A stretch of DNA of 64,000 bases, from assembly GCF_027943255.1 (NCBI RefSeq), contig NC_072895.1:72852001-72916000 (forward strand). Direction: 5' to 3'. Positions 1 through 12,167 of the stretch are shown one piece after another (position 1 is the stretch's first letter; the number at the start of each line of letters is the position of its first letter). The DNA is from Anastrepha obliqua (lineage: Eukaryota > Arthropoda > Insecta > Diptera > Tephritidae). The position numbers and the translations under genes were made by a program. Under the pieces are notes generated by a model. It saw nothing but the letters and a program-made list of their open reading frames with translations. It did no database searches and was not told the DNA's origin.

Positions 1-630
1 TAGGGTGGTTGAGGTTCGAACCATGGACATCCTTGAAAGGAAATTATCCCGAAATAATATTCATAATGTGGGATCTCACCGCTACCATCGATTAATGCAG
101 CAATTATAAGTATGAAGACTAAGTGAAATCGATAGCATGTTTCTTAAGCGACGGCTTTAAAGCTGCCAACAATAGGATTAAAGTTTGAATAAATCAAATA
201 TGCATGCCTTCATCTAGAATCGATAGGTTTTTAAAGTTTTAATGGAAAGTTTAACTTCATTTAAGGAACACGTGTAGAATACCGAGTATCGTAAATCTTC
301 CAAGGGCTAACCAACAAATAATACCCAAGTCATATGCGTTTCATGAGAAACGTCTACATTTTCAGGGTTATTTTACAAACAAACAATATTCTTGGGAATT
401 TCAGATGAATGCACCATTGAGAATAAATTACTACTACTCGTATTTGATCATCGTAAATTAAACACGACTACAAAGCTAATCTAAGAGTAAATATTTTTTG
501 AGCAGCAACTCGAGCAGCTTAACACTAAAAAACTATATGTATGTGTATGTATGAACAAATATATGCGAGTATATGTAGGTATGCACGGAGTCACATAATC
601 TATTTCACCATTATACTTATAAATATATAT
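1..630. other. no gene seen
   Basis: AT-rich non-coding sequence with stops in all frames. I see no recognisable element before the SINE copy that begins near 631. Confidence 0.5.
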
Positions 631-915
631 AATTGGCGCTTACAACCTTTTTGGGTGCTTGACCGAGCTCCTCTTCCTATTTGTGGTGTGCGTCTTGATT
701 TTATTCCACAAATGGAGAAATCTACAGTTTTAAGCAGATGGTTTTTTATGAGGAGCCTTTTCATGGTAAACTCGAAGGTTTGCCATTGCCTGCCAAGAGG
801 CGATCGCTATTAGAAAATACCTTTTCCATCATTTTGGTGTTTCACGGAGATTCCAATCTACGCACTCCGAATTCCGAATGGTAGTCACCCACCAACTCAT
901 TCGATTACTGCGGAC
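631..915 (-). mobile_element. tRNA-derived SINE copy 1 (reverse orientation)
   Basis: Reverse-complement copy of a SINE found repeatedly in this window. Reading + strand it starts at the SINE 3' end (TTGGCGCTTACAACC after an AT-rich run), passes the shared core (CCGAGCTCCTCTTCC, TGTGGTGTGCGTCTTGAT) and ends in the tRNA-like head (ACTCATTCGATTACTGCGG). It has many substitutions relative to the 20465 copy and looks old. Confidence 0.75.
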
Positions 916-1755
916 TTCATTCATCCAGTAAAAATAGCAGTAACAATCTATCTGATTGTCGAATAAATCGGTGTAGGTTTTCAGGTATTACAAGACACAG
1001 AAAATTTACTTATGAAACAAATTCGCCAAGCCGTCATAAATCAAACTTCACTAAACCTTCTATGATGGGGAACAACACAAAAATGTTTCTGAGTTATCAG
1101 TGAGCGTAAGATTTATTACTTTTCTGACTGTGGCTTTAATGGCTTAAAGCATGGTTACAGTAATTGTAAATGTGATTAATTGTAATACAACATTTATTAA
1201 TTTTGGTTCAATAACACTGATCGACAAAAATTAACTTTTAATTTGTTACAAGCACTTTTTTGGGTTTTTTTTTTACTTTATTTCAACTCCTTAATCTTAA
1301 TTTTTTTTAAATTAATCCCATAACTTTTTTTGTGGGAGTAACTTTATGTTTTATACAATAAAAAAAAACTAAACTTTTTAAAACGAAAAATTATGATTTT
1401 CTGTAAAATTTCACGTGAGGCTGGTGTCTTGCAGGCGTTCAACAAAAATCTCCATCAGAACTTGTGGATGGATCATGCATTTCGTTTTCAATTGCACTAT
1501 ATTTTGCTGTGTCATTTGGAAATGCAAGTATTGCAGATTGGTCATTTGCATATTTCACAGTCTGTTTTGACGGCATACTCATTACTAATTTGTATCAAGC
1601 AAAAGTAGTAATGAGATACGTGGCCTACATACTCTGTCCAAATCACGGATATTTCGAAAGCTATTTGCCCAACCTAAAGAATTATTTACCAATCCACTCT
1701 AGATATTGATTGATTCTTTAATAAATTGCTTTGTTTTTTTTTTTTGTTACAACTA
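916..1755. other. no gene seen
   Basis: AT-rich sequence with poly-T runs (near 1270 and 1735). The longest open stretch, near 1464-1709, has no recognisable domain, so I do not call a gene. Confidence 0.5.
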
Positions 1756-2463
1756 CAGGGTGGGCCATATAGCGTTTGCTTTTTGAACCACCTATTTTTT
1801 TGAGACTGGTAACACAAATGACATGTCAAATGTGTTCATATTTTACTTAAAGGTTTGACATTTACGAAATGGGACGCTATACGCTTGAACAAAATTGGGA
1901 AATATTGAAAACCTATTTCCAAAGTGGTGAGTCTTCTTCTTCTTCCGCGGTTACAGTAAATGGCGAGCGTTATCGTGACATGCTCAACGAGTTTTTGTTT
2001 CCAAAAATTGAAGAGGATGACATGGACGACATTTGGTTTCAACAGGACGATGCAACTTATCACACTGCCAAAGTTACACTCGAACTTTTGGCTACCGTTT
2101 TGGAATTCCGATATCAATTGCCACCTCGGAGCTAGATTTAAACCCGTTGGACTATTTTTTGTGAGGAGCCGTTAAGGACAAATGATATGCGAACCATCCA
2201 GAGGCGATTGCTGCTTTAAAACACGAAATCGAAGTTGCCATTCATGAAATTGGAGCCCAAATAATCGAAAATGTGCTTAAAAATTTGGTTGATGGAATGG
2301 CCTATGGTAAAGCCAGTCGTGGCAGTCATTTGAACAATATTATTTTTCTTTCATAAATTACAATGTTCAATCTTCAAAATAAAAAAAAAAAGTTTGAAGA
2401 AATATTGATTAGTTGTTTTTTTATAGCCGATTCAAAAAGCAAATTCTACATGACCCACCCTAT
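1756..2463 (+). mobile_element. internally deleted Tc1/mariner-superfamily element
   Basis: Terminal inverted repeats frame it: CAGGGTGGGCCATATAGCG at the left, and a right end that reads in reverse as TATAGGGTGGGTCATGT. Both are followed inward by a GCTTTTTGAA-type block. The interior holds a broken IS630/Tc1/mariner transposase. An N-terminal peptide starting at ATG 1869 (MGRYTLEQNWEILKTYF) is fused, across a TCTTCTTCTT junction, to the catalytic region with WFQQDDATYHTA. After the LPPRS motif the frame is lost. A full element should be over 1.2 kb, so about half the coding region is gone. Confidence 0.85.
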
Positions 2464-2803
2464 ATTAGATACATCAAAATAATTCAGAATTAAAAACGAT
2501 TTTTTAAAGGCCGTTTATAACAATATGTTGTTAAAAAGAAAATAAAGAACTTTAAAAATTGTAATACTTTTCTCATAGAGTTTATATTTTACGTATTAGT
2601 ATCGGTTGGGAAATGATTACGAACTTTGGATAATTTATATATCAGTCTAGAGCAGATGTCCCGATCACCGTTAAATATCTGAACACCATTTGATACAAAG
2701 TTCGTTTCTTTTAAAATAAATATGTGAGTCACTGCCGGCAAACTGTTTCTTTATCAACAAATCTAGCAGACTAAAAAGCTTTACCATGTTTACTTTTATT
2801 TAC

Positions 2804-3722
2804 TACTGTGTCCAAAAAATAAGGTGACATTTGATTTTAAACTGCGCGCTTTGAAGGATTAGGAGAATTCTTTTTTTTTTTAGGTTGGTAGTACTGTGAG
2901 TGACATCTATGTCAAATTTCATGTGAAATATTCATTTACTGTTTGAGATACGCGTCGTTTTGTGAGCTGCTAAAAGTGAGTTTCTCGTTTTTTGCAATGT
3001 CGAAATTTGTTGAGCAAAGAATTTGCATTAAATTTTGTTTGCGGAATCAATTTTCGGATACGTTGAGGATGGTGCAGAAAGCCTTTGGTGTTGAGGCTAT
3101 GTCTAAAAAAAATGTTTACAAGTGGTATAGTGAGTTCCAAGCCGGTCGTGAACGTGTCGAAGACGAAGAGCGTCCTGGGCGACCATCAACCTCAACTGAC
3201 GAAGCTCACGTCCAACAAATCAAAGATTTGGTGTTGAAAAACCGTCGATTAACGATTAGAGACCTTGCTGATGATGTTGGCATATCGAAAGGCTCAGTCA
3301 ATACCATTTTGAAGGATGTTTTGGGCCTCAAGCGCGTCAAATCTCGACTGGTACCGAAAACATTGAATTTTTTGGACTCGTAATTCGTGATCATTTCATC
3401 AAAAACTCAACCCATATCGTTCCGCAACCACCGTATTCACCTGATCTGGCACCGTGCGACTTCTGGCTGTTCAGCAGGCTCAAAAGACCGTTCCGGGGAC
3501 ACCGTTTTGACACGATAGAGGAGATTCAAGCCGCAACGAAGACGGAACTGAAGGCCATCCCGGAAAGTGACTACAACCAGTGTTTCGAAAATTGGAAAAA
3601 ACGTTGGCATAAGTGCATTGTGTCGGGAGGGGATTACTTTGAAGGGGATGAAATTGATTTGGAAGAATAAATAAAGAATTTTCAAAATAAATACAATGTC
3701 ACCTTATTTTTTGGACACAGTA
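2804..3722 (+). mobile_element. mariner (DD34D) element, internally deleted
   Basis: Near-perfect terminal inverted repeats of about 27 bp (CTGTGTCCAAAAAATAAG at each end), with TA at both edges. The transposase starts at ATG 2997 and keeps the paired helix-turn-helix N-terminus ([21 protein letters not shown] and [13 protein letters not shown] motifs) up to about residue 128. It then jumps to the C-terminal end, with PPYSPDLAPCDFWLF in a different frame, ending near 3668. The first two catalytic aspartates are missing, so it cannot make active transposase. The close match of the two ends suggests fairly recent mobilisation by another copy. Confidence 0.92.
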
Positions 3723-4040
3723 GTACTTCCTTCTTTGTGAAAGAATTCCCTCAACATTCCTAGTATTTAATACCTGGGTGTATGGTTGTATAAGTTAGTA
3801 AAGAAAAAAACAAAATATCAGTTTCGCATATTATTATGAAAGTGAGAAATAAAGACTAATATGAAACTGGTGAAGTGAGCTATTACCATTGAGAGCCAGT
3901 ATTTATTTATTCAGCGCTTAGCCTCTTGTGGGCTCTTATGAGTTGATTAATGCCAATGGGGATCACTATGATTATCACGTTTTCTTGGCGCCAAGTCATG
4001 CGGGCTGCCAGCAAGAGTTTAGAGATTGTGGTTTATTAGC

Positions 4041-4494
4041 TACCACCCTGATCTAAAAGTTCTCGGAACATGTTCAGACAATTCAAAATACAAGTTTATT
4101 CCTCCAAAGTGATATTATCCCTTTCAAAGTACACCCCATCAACATTCCTCTCTATGGCTAATTTACGGTCATTTATCAACTTTTCTTTCACTGTATTGAT
4201 GCTTTCATCAGTTTTCGATGTCGACGGCCTGCCACTACGTTTGCCCTCCTCGATGGACTCATAATCAATTCTGAAGCGTCCATGCCACTCGTAAACAGCT
4301 GTTTTCTTTAGAGTATCATTATCGAAATACTTTCCCAACATTTCTAAGGTTTTTGCAACATAGAATCTATTTTTAAAACTAAAAAATCGAAAGCACATGC
4401 AGAGGACAAGACAGTATAACATTTACAAATGTCAAGCAATGGCGATAAAATGGTAGGTCTTTTTGATCAAGGTTTGAGGTGGTAAACTATTCGC
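4041..4494 (-). mobile_element. mariner remnant (short deletion derivative)
   Basis: On the - strand a mariner N-terminal region can be read (AVYEWHGRFRIDYES, RSGRPSTS), then an abrupt join to a short C-terminal tail (VDGVYFERDN). The catalytic core is absent. The ends (ACCACCCTGATCTAAAAG at the left, TTTTTGATCAAGGTTTGAGG at the right) match the ends of the element at 50483-51314, so the two belong to one family. Confidence 0.8.
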
Positions 4495-6038
4495 TTCATT
4501 AGCGTGATGAGAATTGCGATAAAGAGTATTTGTACCTAAGTCTTGTATACAGGAAAATTATATGCGATAAAAATTTGTTATGTCAATATTTGAAAAGGCA
4601 GAAGAGAAATATAATGAAACTTCCCAAAGCCACGCTGTATGACTACGATTTTCTAATTATAAGCGAGCTTTTAGATCAATAACAATTTTAAAATTATGAC
4701 CACATACCCAAAAAAAGCGAGCGCTTCTCAAATAAAGGTTGCCAAGCGTTATATTTGGAGTTTCATCTAACTAAGATATGACACATAATTTCATTTTCAC
4801 AATTGTTTTTTGGTTTCAAAAACTAAGAATTTCCTCTATGTTAATATGTTAATTGGTAGATTTATTTTATATTTATAACTTCATTTGCTTTTAATTTTCA
4901 CTTAGAAAAAGGACAAAGAAAATACTTTTTTTTTTCAGAAAACCCGAACCATATTAAGATTGAAAATAAATTCCACGATATTTTTAATTTTTTTAACGAT
5001 ATTTTTTTGGTAACGAGTTGGATGTTATCGTGCACTCGATGTTTCTGGAGCGGTACTTCGAATGAATAGAGCAACTGCCTGATTATAATGTACAACCACT
5101 TTCTATTATTTATTTCACAATTCGGTTGCGAATTGCAGAAACGTGTGCTTGCTGATTGAGATGAAAAAAGTTACGCTACACTCGTTTCAACAATTACTAG
5201 TATTACACGCTTTTTTACTTTATAAAAAACAACCCAGTTACAAAAAAAGTGAAGTGAAGTGTGAAGTGTCTCCGTGTTTATGTGATATTTAAATATTTAA
5301 GGAAATGCGCCTTTGTTAGAATGTGCTAAGATCTCAACAGATCTCAGTGTAGAGCTCAACTGGGTTTAATTTTGTTCCATCTGCTTAATTGTTAGCAAAA
5401 GTCATGAAAAAAAAACAATATCAAAGGTCCATCAGCAAACTTTGGAAAGATAAGTTTTATTCAACAAATTTTAATTCAGTACTTGGGTTTACTACTGGTA
5501 TGTATGAGTTATGTGTTTACACTTTAGCTTCCATCTGTTAAAATAACTACGACAATGTTTAAACGATGTGTTAAAATGGCTTTTATTCGTCCCTGTCTGC
5601 TGTTTCCAAAGAATAAATTAAGCCTTCTGTACGACTCGAACTAACTAATGCTTCCCATTTCCCAAATCTCTAATACAAGAGAGCCACCCTAATGTATAAA
5701 CGTACACACCACCCCTACTGCTTTTTTCGTAATTAACTAGAATGTTGCAAAACACAGATAATACTGATCCAAGCATTAGCGGAGTGCTACCAGAGTTCGT
5801 TAAGGGGTTATTCTTAAAATTCACCTGTTCAAGCAAAATTCAATACAAACACATATGCACTTGTATATGTATGTATGTTGTTGTAGAAAAAAGTATGGGA
5901 AAGAGCATTCACAAACTATTGTCATTATGCAGTAAACGATCGTTAGTGGCGCAAAGTGAGAACTAGCTTACTTATTATTGGTGTGACACGAGTAGTCGAA
6001 TGATATTCCAAGCAACTTCGATTGAATGAACTGTGAAT
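4495..6038. other. no gene seen; region upstream of a candidate first exon
   Basis: AT-rich sequence with no coding region or named repeat that I can support. The last 100 bases or so may be the 5' UTR or promoter of the exon starting at 6039, but no clear TATA/Inr pair was found. Confidence 0.4.
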
Positions 6039-6210
6039 ATGGATTTTGTATACCTATTGATATTGGCGACTGTATGCTTTTTCTTCGGCTGCGGTGTAGT
6101 GGCGTTTTGCATGAAAATGAGCTCCTTGGCATACAAAGAGTTTCAACGTGAATTATATCTCTCGACGCTGTGGCATGGACAGAGACAAAGACAATATCAA
6201 CAGTATCTTG
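6039..6210 (+). CDS. candidate alternative first exon A: short single-pass membrane N-terminus
   Basis: ATG at 6039 opens 57 codons starting MDFVYLLILATVCFFFGCG, a strongly hydrophobic stretch (about residues 3-24). A basic/polar juxtamembrane part rich in Gln and Arg follows (HGQRQRQYQQYL). The reading frame would stop at 6227, but a splice donor sits at 6211 (CTTG|GTATAT), leaving one extra base (phase 1). The terminal exon at 20843 begins with two bases completing a codon, so the join reads ...QQYL-D-RQGNIF without a break. No signal-peptide cleavage site is obvious; I infer a membrane anchor with the basic side cytoplasmic. The gene is not recognised and no transcript evidence is available. 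The intron would be about 14.6 kb. Confidence 0.55.
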
Positions 6211-6415
6211 GTATATTTTCATATTAACAATTGAATGAAGATTAAAAGACAATATCAATTTGTCGTGATTGTGTAATATAATACTATTATACTATTAATA
6301 TACAATTTGTGTGAGTGTATATATATAAGCATATTTCAATTTGTGTGATCCTGTAGAGTTATACCTGTATTTTTGATTTCGCCACTATCAAATTTCAGGT
6401 AAGTAAGCGTATGAG

Positions 6416-6695
6416 GGCGGCCGCCGAAGAACGTCGGTTCGAATCTCGGTGAAACACCAAAATTAAGAAAAACATTTTTCTAATAGCGGGCGCCCCTCGG
6501 CAGGCAATGGCAAACCTCCGAGTGTATTTCTGCCATGAAAAAGCTCCTCATAAAAATATCTGCCGTTCGGAGTCGGCTTAAAACTGTAGGTCCCTCCATT
6601 TGTGGAACAACATCAAGACGCACACCACAAATAGGAGGAGGAGCTCGGCAAAACACCCAAAAAGGGTGTACGCGCCAATTATATATATATAGGTA
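6416..6695 (+). mobile_element. tRNA-derived SINE copy 2 (head deleted)
   Basis: The B-box-like GGTTCGAATCTCGGTG is present, but the A-box half of the head is deleted: GGCGGCCGCCGA joins directly to AACGTCGG. The shared body follows (CCCCTCGGCAGGCAATGG, CTGCCATGAAAAAGCTCC, TAGGAGGAGGAGCTCGGC). It ends CGCCAATTATATATATATA. Confidence 0.85.
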
Positions 6696-6984
6696 TGTAC
6701 CTATATAAGCTTATGAGGGAATGTGTGAAGAATCTCACAGATCCACTTGGAATTAATATAGTCGATTGTGCGGGATGGTTGAGTGCCAGGTGAAGCATAT
6801 TCATATGAACATCAGCATAGTGAGTTGCGACATTGGTTTCAACTCATCTTTCACTCTATAACTTGTACTTAACTTCTACTTCTTATTATTTGTTGCATAC
6901 TCTGACGCTTGAAGGATAGCCAATGCCAGGGCAGGAAAAATGGAACTATTCGAAGTCAGCCAGCCATTGTATATTAGGCTTCCG

Positions 6985-8215
6985 TCATTCTCTCTTTTTC
7001 TTCTTCTTCTTCTTCTTAATTGGCGCGATAACCGCTTACGCGATTTTGACCAAGTTTAACAAAGCGCGCAGTCGTTTCTTTCTCGTGTTAGCTGGCGCCA
7101 GTTGGACACACCAAGTGAAGGCAAGTCCTTCTCCACATGAACCTTCCTCTTCCTCTGCGCTGATGTCAATATCATCGGCATACGGCAACAATTGTACGCT
7201 CTTATAAAATATTGTGCCTGAGCGATTAAGTTCTGCGGCTCGTACGATGCTCCAACATCAGGTTAAAGAAGTCACACGACAGTGAGTCACCCTGTCTGAA
7301 ACCTCGTTTGGTATCAAACGGCTCGGAAGGGTCATTCCCAATTCTGACGGCGCTGTTGGTGTTGAGCAACGTCATCTTGCAAAGCCATATTAGTTTTGTG
7401 GGGATACCAAATTCAGACATCGCGGCATATAGATAACTCCTTTTCGTACTGTCGAATGCAGCTTTGAAATCGACGAAAAGATGGTGTGTGTCGATTCTCC
7501 TTTCATGGGTCTTTTCCAAGATTTGGCATATTGTAAATATTTGGTCGATGGTAGACTTTCCAGGTCTAAAGCCACACTGATAAGGTCCAATCAGTTGGTT
7601 GACGATGGGCTTCAGCCTTTCACATAATACGCTCACTAGAACCTTATAGGCGATATTTAGAAGACTAATCCCGCGGTAATTGGCACAGATTGCAGGATCG
7701 CCCTTCTTATGGATTGGGCAGAGCACACTTAAATTCCAATCGGGAGGCATGCTTTCATGCGACAATCCGTCGGCGCCCGCGGTTTTGTTGTTCTTTAGCC
7801 GCGTTATCGCTATTCTCACCTTGTCATAGTCGGGTAGCGGAACAACAATTCCGTCGTCGACGATTGGGATATCGGGAGTATTCTTTGTGACATGCGTAGC
7901 TATCACTATTTAGCAGGTTTGAGAAGTGTTCCCTCCATAATTTAAGATTGCTCATCCAGAATCAGTCACCAGTTCGCCGTCTTTGTTCTTACGGGAAAAC
8001 GCCCCGGTCTTAAAACCTTCTGTAAGCCGCCGAACTTTCTGGTAGAATTTTCGGGCGTTGTTCCTGTTGGCCAGCATCTCAAGCTCCTCGCACTCACGTA
8101 TTTCGGCCTCTCGTTTCTTCTTTCGCATAATACGTCTCTCTTCCTTTTTTCGCTCTCTGTAGCGGTCCCACATGGCTCGCGTTGCGCCCGATCGCAGCGT
8201 GGCTCTATAGGCGGG
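6985..8215 (-). pseudogene. non-LTR retrotransposon reverse transcriptase, broken
   Basis: On the - strand an upstream coding block (8173 down to 7952, Arg/Lys/Glu-rich, RKFYQKVRRLTEGFK) leads into a reverse-transcriptase domain (7906 to about 7226). Its motifs include NNKTAGADGLS, NYRGISLLNIAYKVL, QCGFRPGKSTIDQIF, LFVDFKAAFDS and GFRQGDSLSCDFF. The catalytic PYADDIDI motif is readable near 7160-7190, after which the sequence jumps to the 3' end near 7120-7010, so the thumb and C-terminal parts are deleted. The 3' side carries a TTC/TTCTT run. The clade is not assigned with certainty. Fragments of the same 3' end recur at 17.9 and 37.0 kb. Confidence 0.88.
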
Positions 8216-9270
8216 ATTCAGAAATCGACATAATTTTTGCCTTGACGTAATTGTATATATGTATATGAGTTCTGTGTTGGAACTGTCGGAATAGGCAGCT
8301 TTTGTAAATAAAAATGAAAAGTTCGGTTAAGATAATGTAAACGGGAAGATAAGAGACATGAAAGTAGAGAGAAAAAATTGTTTCTAAACAAAAAATGTTA
8401 ATAAAACAACTCTACGTCAGTTCGTCGGCTAATTCTGCAATTTCTCAGCCATTGATATTTAAATTTTTAATCACAGGTTTCCCAATGCTGCCGAATGCCG
8501 CAAAACACATATGCCATATTATTGACTAGTTCTTGATCGATTAACCGGGAAAATTTAAAGGCACGTTTCTTTTCGATAACACACGGCTTTACGAGAATTG
8601 TGCTTGCTTTATTTGTTTAACCAAGCGTCTGATTAAAATAAGTAGAAAAACCATTTATGCGGAGTGCACTGCAGATTTCTCCACTAATCGTTTCAAAGCG
8701 ACTCCGCACAGACTTATTGTGTCTATTTGAAAAACGAATTAAAATCATAACAGAAGCAAGTATGCGCTATCAAAATCGTGGCGCAAATATTTAATCTTAT
8801 CTGAAAATATAATTTGTACGAGCGAATTTGCCGAACTATGTACTTATATCTACATATAAGTAGATTGGACTTTTATTTCAGTGCTCATAGAACACATGGC
8901 AAATGCGAGCGCATATATTCGAATGTGTACAAAGTAACATTTTGTGAAGAAGAAGGCTTTTTATTAGCTGCTTTGTTTCTAATGGCTGAATAAAATATAA
9001 TATAAAAGTTATTTTTTAACATTTGAAACTTTAGCTATAAAATATTCTCTATGCTTGATGTTTGTTGACTAGTGTTTGATGAATTTCCGGCCATAATAGT
9101 CGCATAGTACATTGATTTTAAAAACAATACTATATTTGGCAATTTTTTTTTTCGCGCATACGTCAATTTTCAATAGTAAACTCCGCACGAATTATATTTT
9201 CTTTTAGTAACAAATGCAGTGCAACTAAACAAACAAATAAAAATCGAAAGACCGATTAGGCTATCTTAGA
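8216..9270. other. no gene seen
   Basis: AT-rich sequence without supported features. It precedes candidate first exon B at 9271 and may include its promoter and 5' UTR. Confidence 0.4.
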
Positions 9271-9451
9271 ATGAATATCTTTGCTTTACTATTTTGCATA
9301 TTCCTATTTGCATTTTTTGTGTTACCAGTTTATTGTTTTTTTACGCGTATTGAAAGCAAGTCTTTAGCAAAATGGTGTCCGCAGGGATGTCGACACGGCA
9401 ACCGTAATCGGCATGGGAGAGTTCGACAGCAGACAATTCGTGTTTATAATG
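9271..9451 (+). CDS. candidate alternative first exon B: short single-pass membrane N-terminus
   Basis: ATG at 9271 opens 60 codons plus one base. The start MNIFALLFCIFLFAFFVLPV is almost entirely hydrophobic. Next come CFFTRIESK and an Arg/His/Asn-rich segment with CPQGC and RVRQQTIRVYN. A donor at 9452 (AATG|GTGTGT) leaves phase 1, matching the acceptor phase of the 20843 exon; the fused protein would read ...RVYN-D-RQGNIF. Layout (hydrophobic N-terminus, basic juxtamembrane stretch, phase-1 donor) matches the exon at 6039, with no sequence similarity beyond composition. This supports alternative promoters or first exons of one gene. Transcript evidence is needed for certainty. Confidence 0.55.
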
Positions 9452-9769
9452 GTGTGTAAAGTGTAAATAATGACAAGATTAATAAAGAAAAATGCATTAC
9501 CGGTTATTCTTAATCGAAATTTACATGTTTGAAGATTAATAAATCGAATATCTATTGGGAAACTAATAATAAATACTAAGATAGCAGTATCTTTCTTAAA
9601 TAATATTTTTTATTCAAATGATATATATGATGAGTTTTTCACCCGCTAATGTAGAGCTATTGAAATATATTATTCATAAGCCGACTTAGTTCATATTCGA
9701 AAAACATAAAAAAAGGGAAAGGTCGTAAGCAAATATTTAAAATGTTTATTCTTCAAAATCTTTCATCAT

Positions 9770-10400
9770 TGAGATATACTCCACCCCGTCCCCTAAAATA
9801 CATTTATTCCAATGGATTTTCCAACCCTAAAGCAATTTCTAAAGGCGATTCCCAAAATGAACCACAAATCGTGCAGCGTTTCCGTTTTTATCTTTTCAAT
9901 CATGTTGAAATGGTGTTTCCGTAGTGAAATCTTGAGCTTAGAAAATTGCCAAAAGTCACACGGTGCTAATTCGGTAGATGTGGAATGATATGTGAGTTAA
10001 ATATTTGAGCAAAAGGCTGTTGCATTATCATAGCGCAGGAAACCATTACTGGCTACTCAAAAATCTTTGCTCCTCTTTCGAATTGCTTAATGCAAACTAC
10101 GCGTAATAGTATTAGTGAATTCTCTAATCATTCGCCATTTTTTGAGCACCAAATGTTTGAATTCCTTGTTCACCAGTTGATGTTACTCATCGTCCAGGGT
10201 AAGATTCATCTTCTACGCTTTCTCTAGATTCTTTGAATTACTTTTACCACCAGCACAAAATTTGTTAGTTACATAAGCCCGTCACTAAAGGTCTGCTGCT
10301 ACATTCTCAATGTTTCTGCAGCAGAAATTTCATTCCACGAGCAATATTTAATGTAATTAATTTGCTTAACAAATTCAGACATTGTTAAAATCATTAAATT
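9770..10400 (-). pseudogene. possible degenerate mariner-like transposase
   Basis: Reading the - strand, scattered stretches resemble mariner transposase in shifting frames, and the + strand text has the typical antisense look (for example AAAAGTCACACGGTGCTAA). No continuous ORF, clear catalytic triad or terminal repeats can be shown. Weakly supported. Confidence 0.35.
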
Positions 10401-11138
10401 CGCTTCTTATTCCGCAATGTTGAAATGAATGTTTTCTGAAGGATACTTAACATTCTAACACACATAAATTTTAAAATACATAAGAAGATAAGATGTGAGC
10501 AAAAAATTCAGCGGTACTTGATATAAGTGCATAGGACTCTATTAAAGTAATCCACTAGTTTTATTCGAAACTGGTTAGATTCCTTGTCGAGATGAAGGTT
10601 CGGCAGAAGGAAGGCACCCATTTTTGAAGTGAAGATGTGGTATAAGTATTCAATAGTGCTTGCTTTCACCTTTCACAGTTATACACAGCCGTTTACATGA
10701 TGTTACAATTTAAAGAGTAAATCCTAAATACATCATGGTTTTACCCGAATTTCACACGCTTTAGCGGCATCGAAGAACTACATTTTTATACAAATATTTT
10801 GGATTTGTAATTTATTTCATTTAGAATACATAAGCAAAACAGGCAATGGAAATAAGAGTGTGGGACTGAATGGTTTACAAACGTCAAAAATGATGAAAGT
10901 GCCTCTCAGCGGTCCTACCTTACGAAGTGAAAATGAATAAGTAATTTTGCAAAAAATTAGTCAGGAATTAGTTAGAGGACTAAACCTCTATTTGACTGTT
11001 TTATTCCGAATTTGAAGTAATTTCTCATCCATAACATTTAATGTAACAACAACACATCTTCAAACATGAGTACAGTACAAGAAAGTAGGGAGAGAGTCCC
11101 TGAAGAGACACTCCCCTTCTAATTGGTTTACTCAGATT
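10401..11138. other. no gene seen
   Basis: AT-rich non-coding sequence; nothing recognised. Confidence 0.45.
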
Positions 11139-11690
11139 TATATAACTTACGCCTTATAACTTTACGGAATTAAAAATGCTATAAAAAAGAAACTACTCAA
11201 TATTTTTCCAAACTGTTTTTTTATTTTGAAGTACAATCCTTCCGGTTAATGATGGAATAAAATTTCATTCATATGGCTGGCTCGGCTAGCCATGCACCAT
11301 CCCATACGATCGGTTCAATTTTTCAACACATTTTCGATTGTATGCGGCTGTATTTCAGCTATGACATCGCGTATGTTGGTCTTCAGTGCATCAATTGTTG
11401 CTGGTTTGTTGGCATAACACTGGTCTTTGACAACACCCCAAAGATAATAATCCAACGGCGTCAAATCGCAGCTCCGAGGCGGCCAAACGATATCAGAATT
11501 TCGGCTGATAATGCGATTTTCAAAGTAATGTCGCAATATTTCCTAGCGTTCTTTGAGCGTATACACAACCATTTTCGTTCAGCGGAAAAATAAAACTAAT
11601 TTTCTGTCAAATCAGATGACAGCTAAGTGTTACCATTCTTCAAATAACACCTACTTCAAATCCGTAACGATAGATGGCGGGCCCTGTATA
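11139..11690 (-). mobile_element. internally deleted Tc1/mariner-superfamily element
   Basis: The right end reads in reverse TATACAGGGCCCGCCATC, followed by TTACGG. The left end (TATATAACTTACGCC...TTACGG) is a degenerate inverted match. On the - strand the first few transposase residues (near 11560, VVYTLKER, with a premature stop) join directly to the last third, with PPRSCDLTPLDYYLWG and then KPATIDALKTNIRDV. The middle, including the first two catalytic Asp residues, is gone. It has the same architecture as the 1756 copy but a different deletion. Confidence 0.8.
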
Positions 11691-11939
11691 AATTTTGCAG
11701 TCTTGATTTTTAATTTTAGGAAAACAGTATCTATGTATGTGTATGAGCATGGGCCGATTTCGCATTATTTAGATATAAATCTAACACAGCTACTATTGTA
11801 TCACTTACAGATATGTTAGGAATAAAATATTGATATTCCAATCGAGTTTTAAATTTATTTACAACGAGGCAAGACTTTCATAAATAGGAAACTCTGACGC
11901 TACCTCAGCAAAAAGTCTTTGAAAAATTAAACAAATTTC

Positions 11940-12133
11940 GCCAAAAAATCAGTATTCAATTTTATTTGTGTTAACTAAAAATTATTAAAACTGAAACATA
12001 ATTTGTTATACTCCTCAAATGTTAGCAAAGTTGTTTGCTTCAGAACATGAGTAAGTATTTTTTATTATTTGCTTGGTAAGAAAACGCCAATAAACGTGAC
12101 ATTTGCGTTAACAAATAAACTTATCTTATCAGG

Positions 12134-12167
<34 letters not shown>

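Noticed and set aside
1464..1709. 81-codon open frame with some hydrophobic parts
   Set aside because: No recognisable domain, no splice context, overlaps another frame of equal length.
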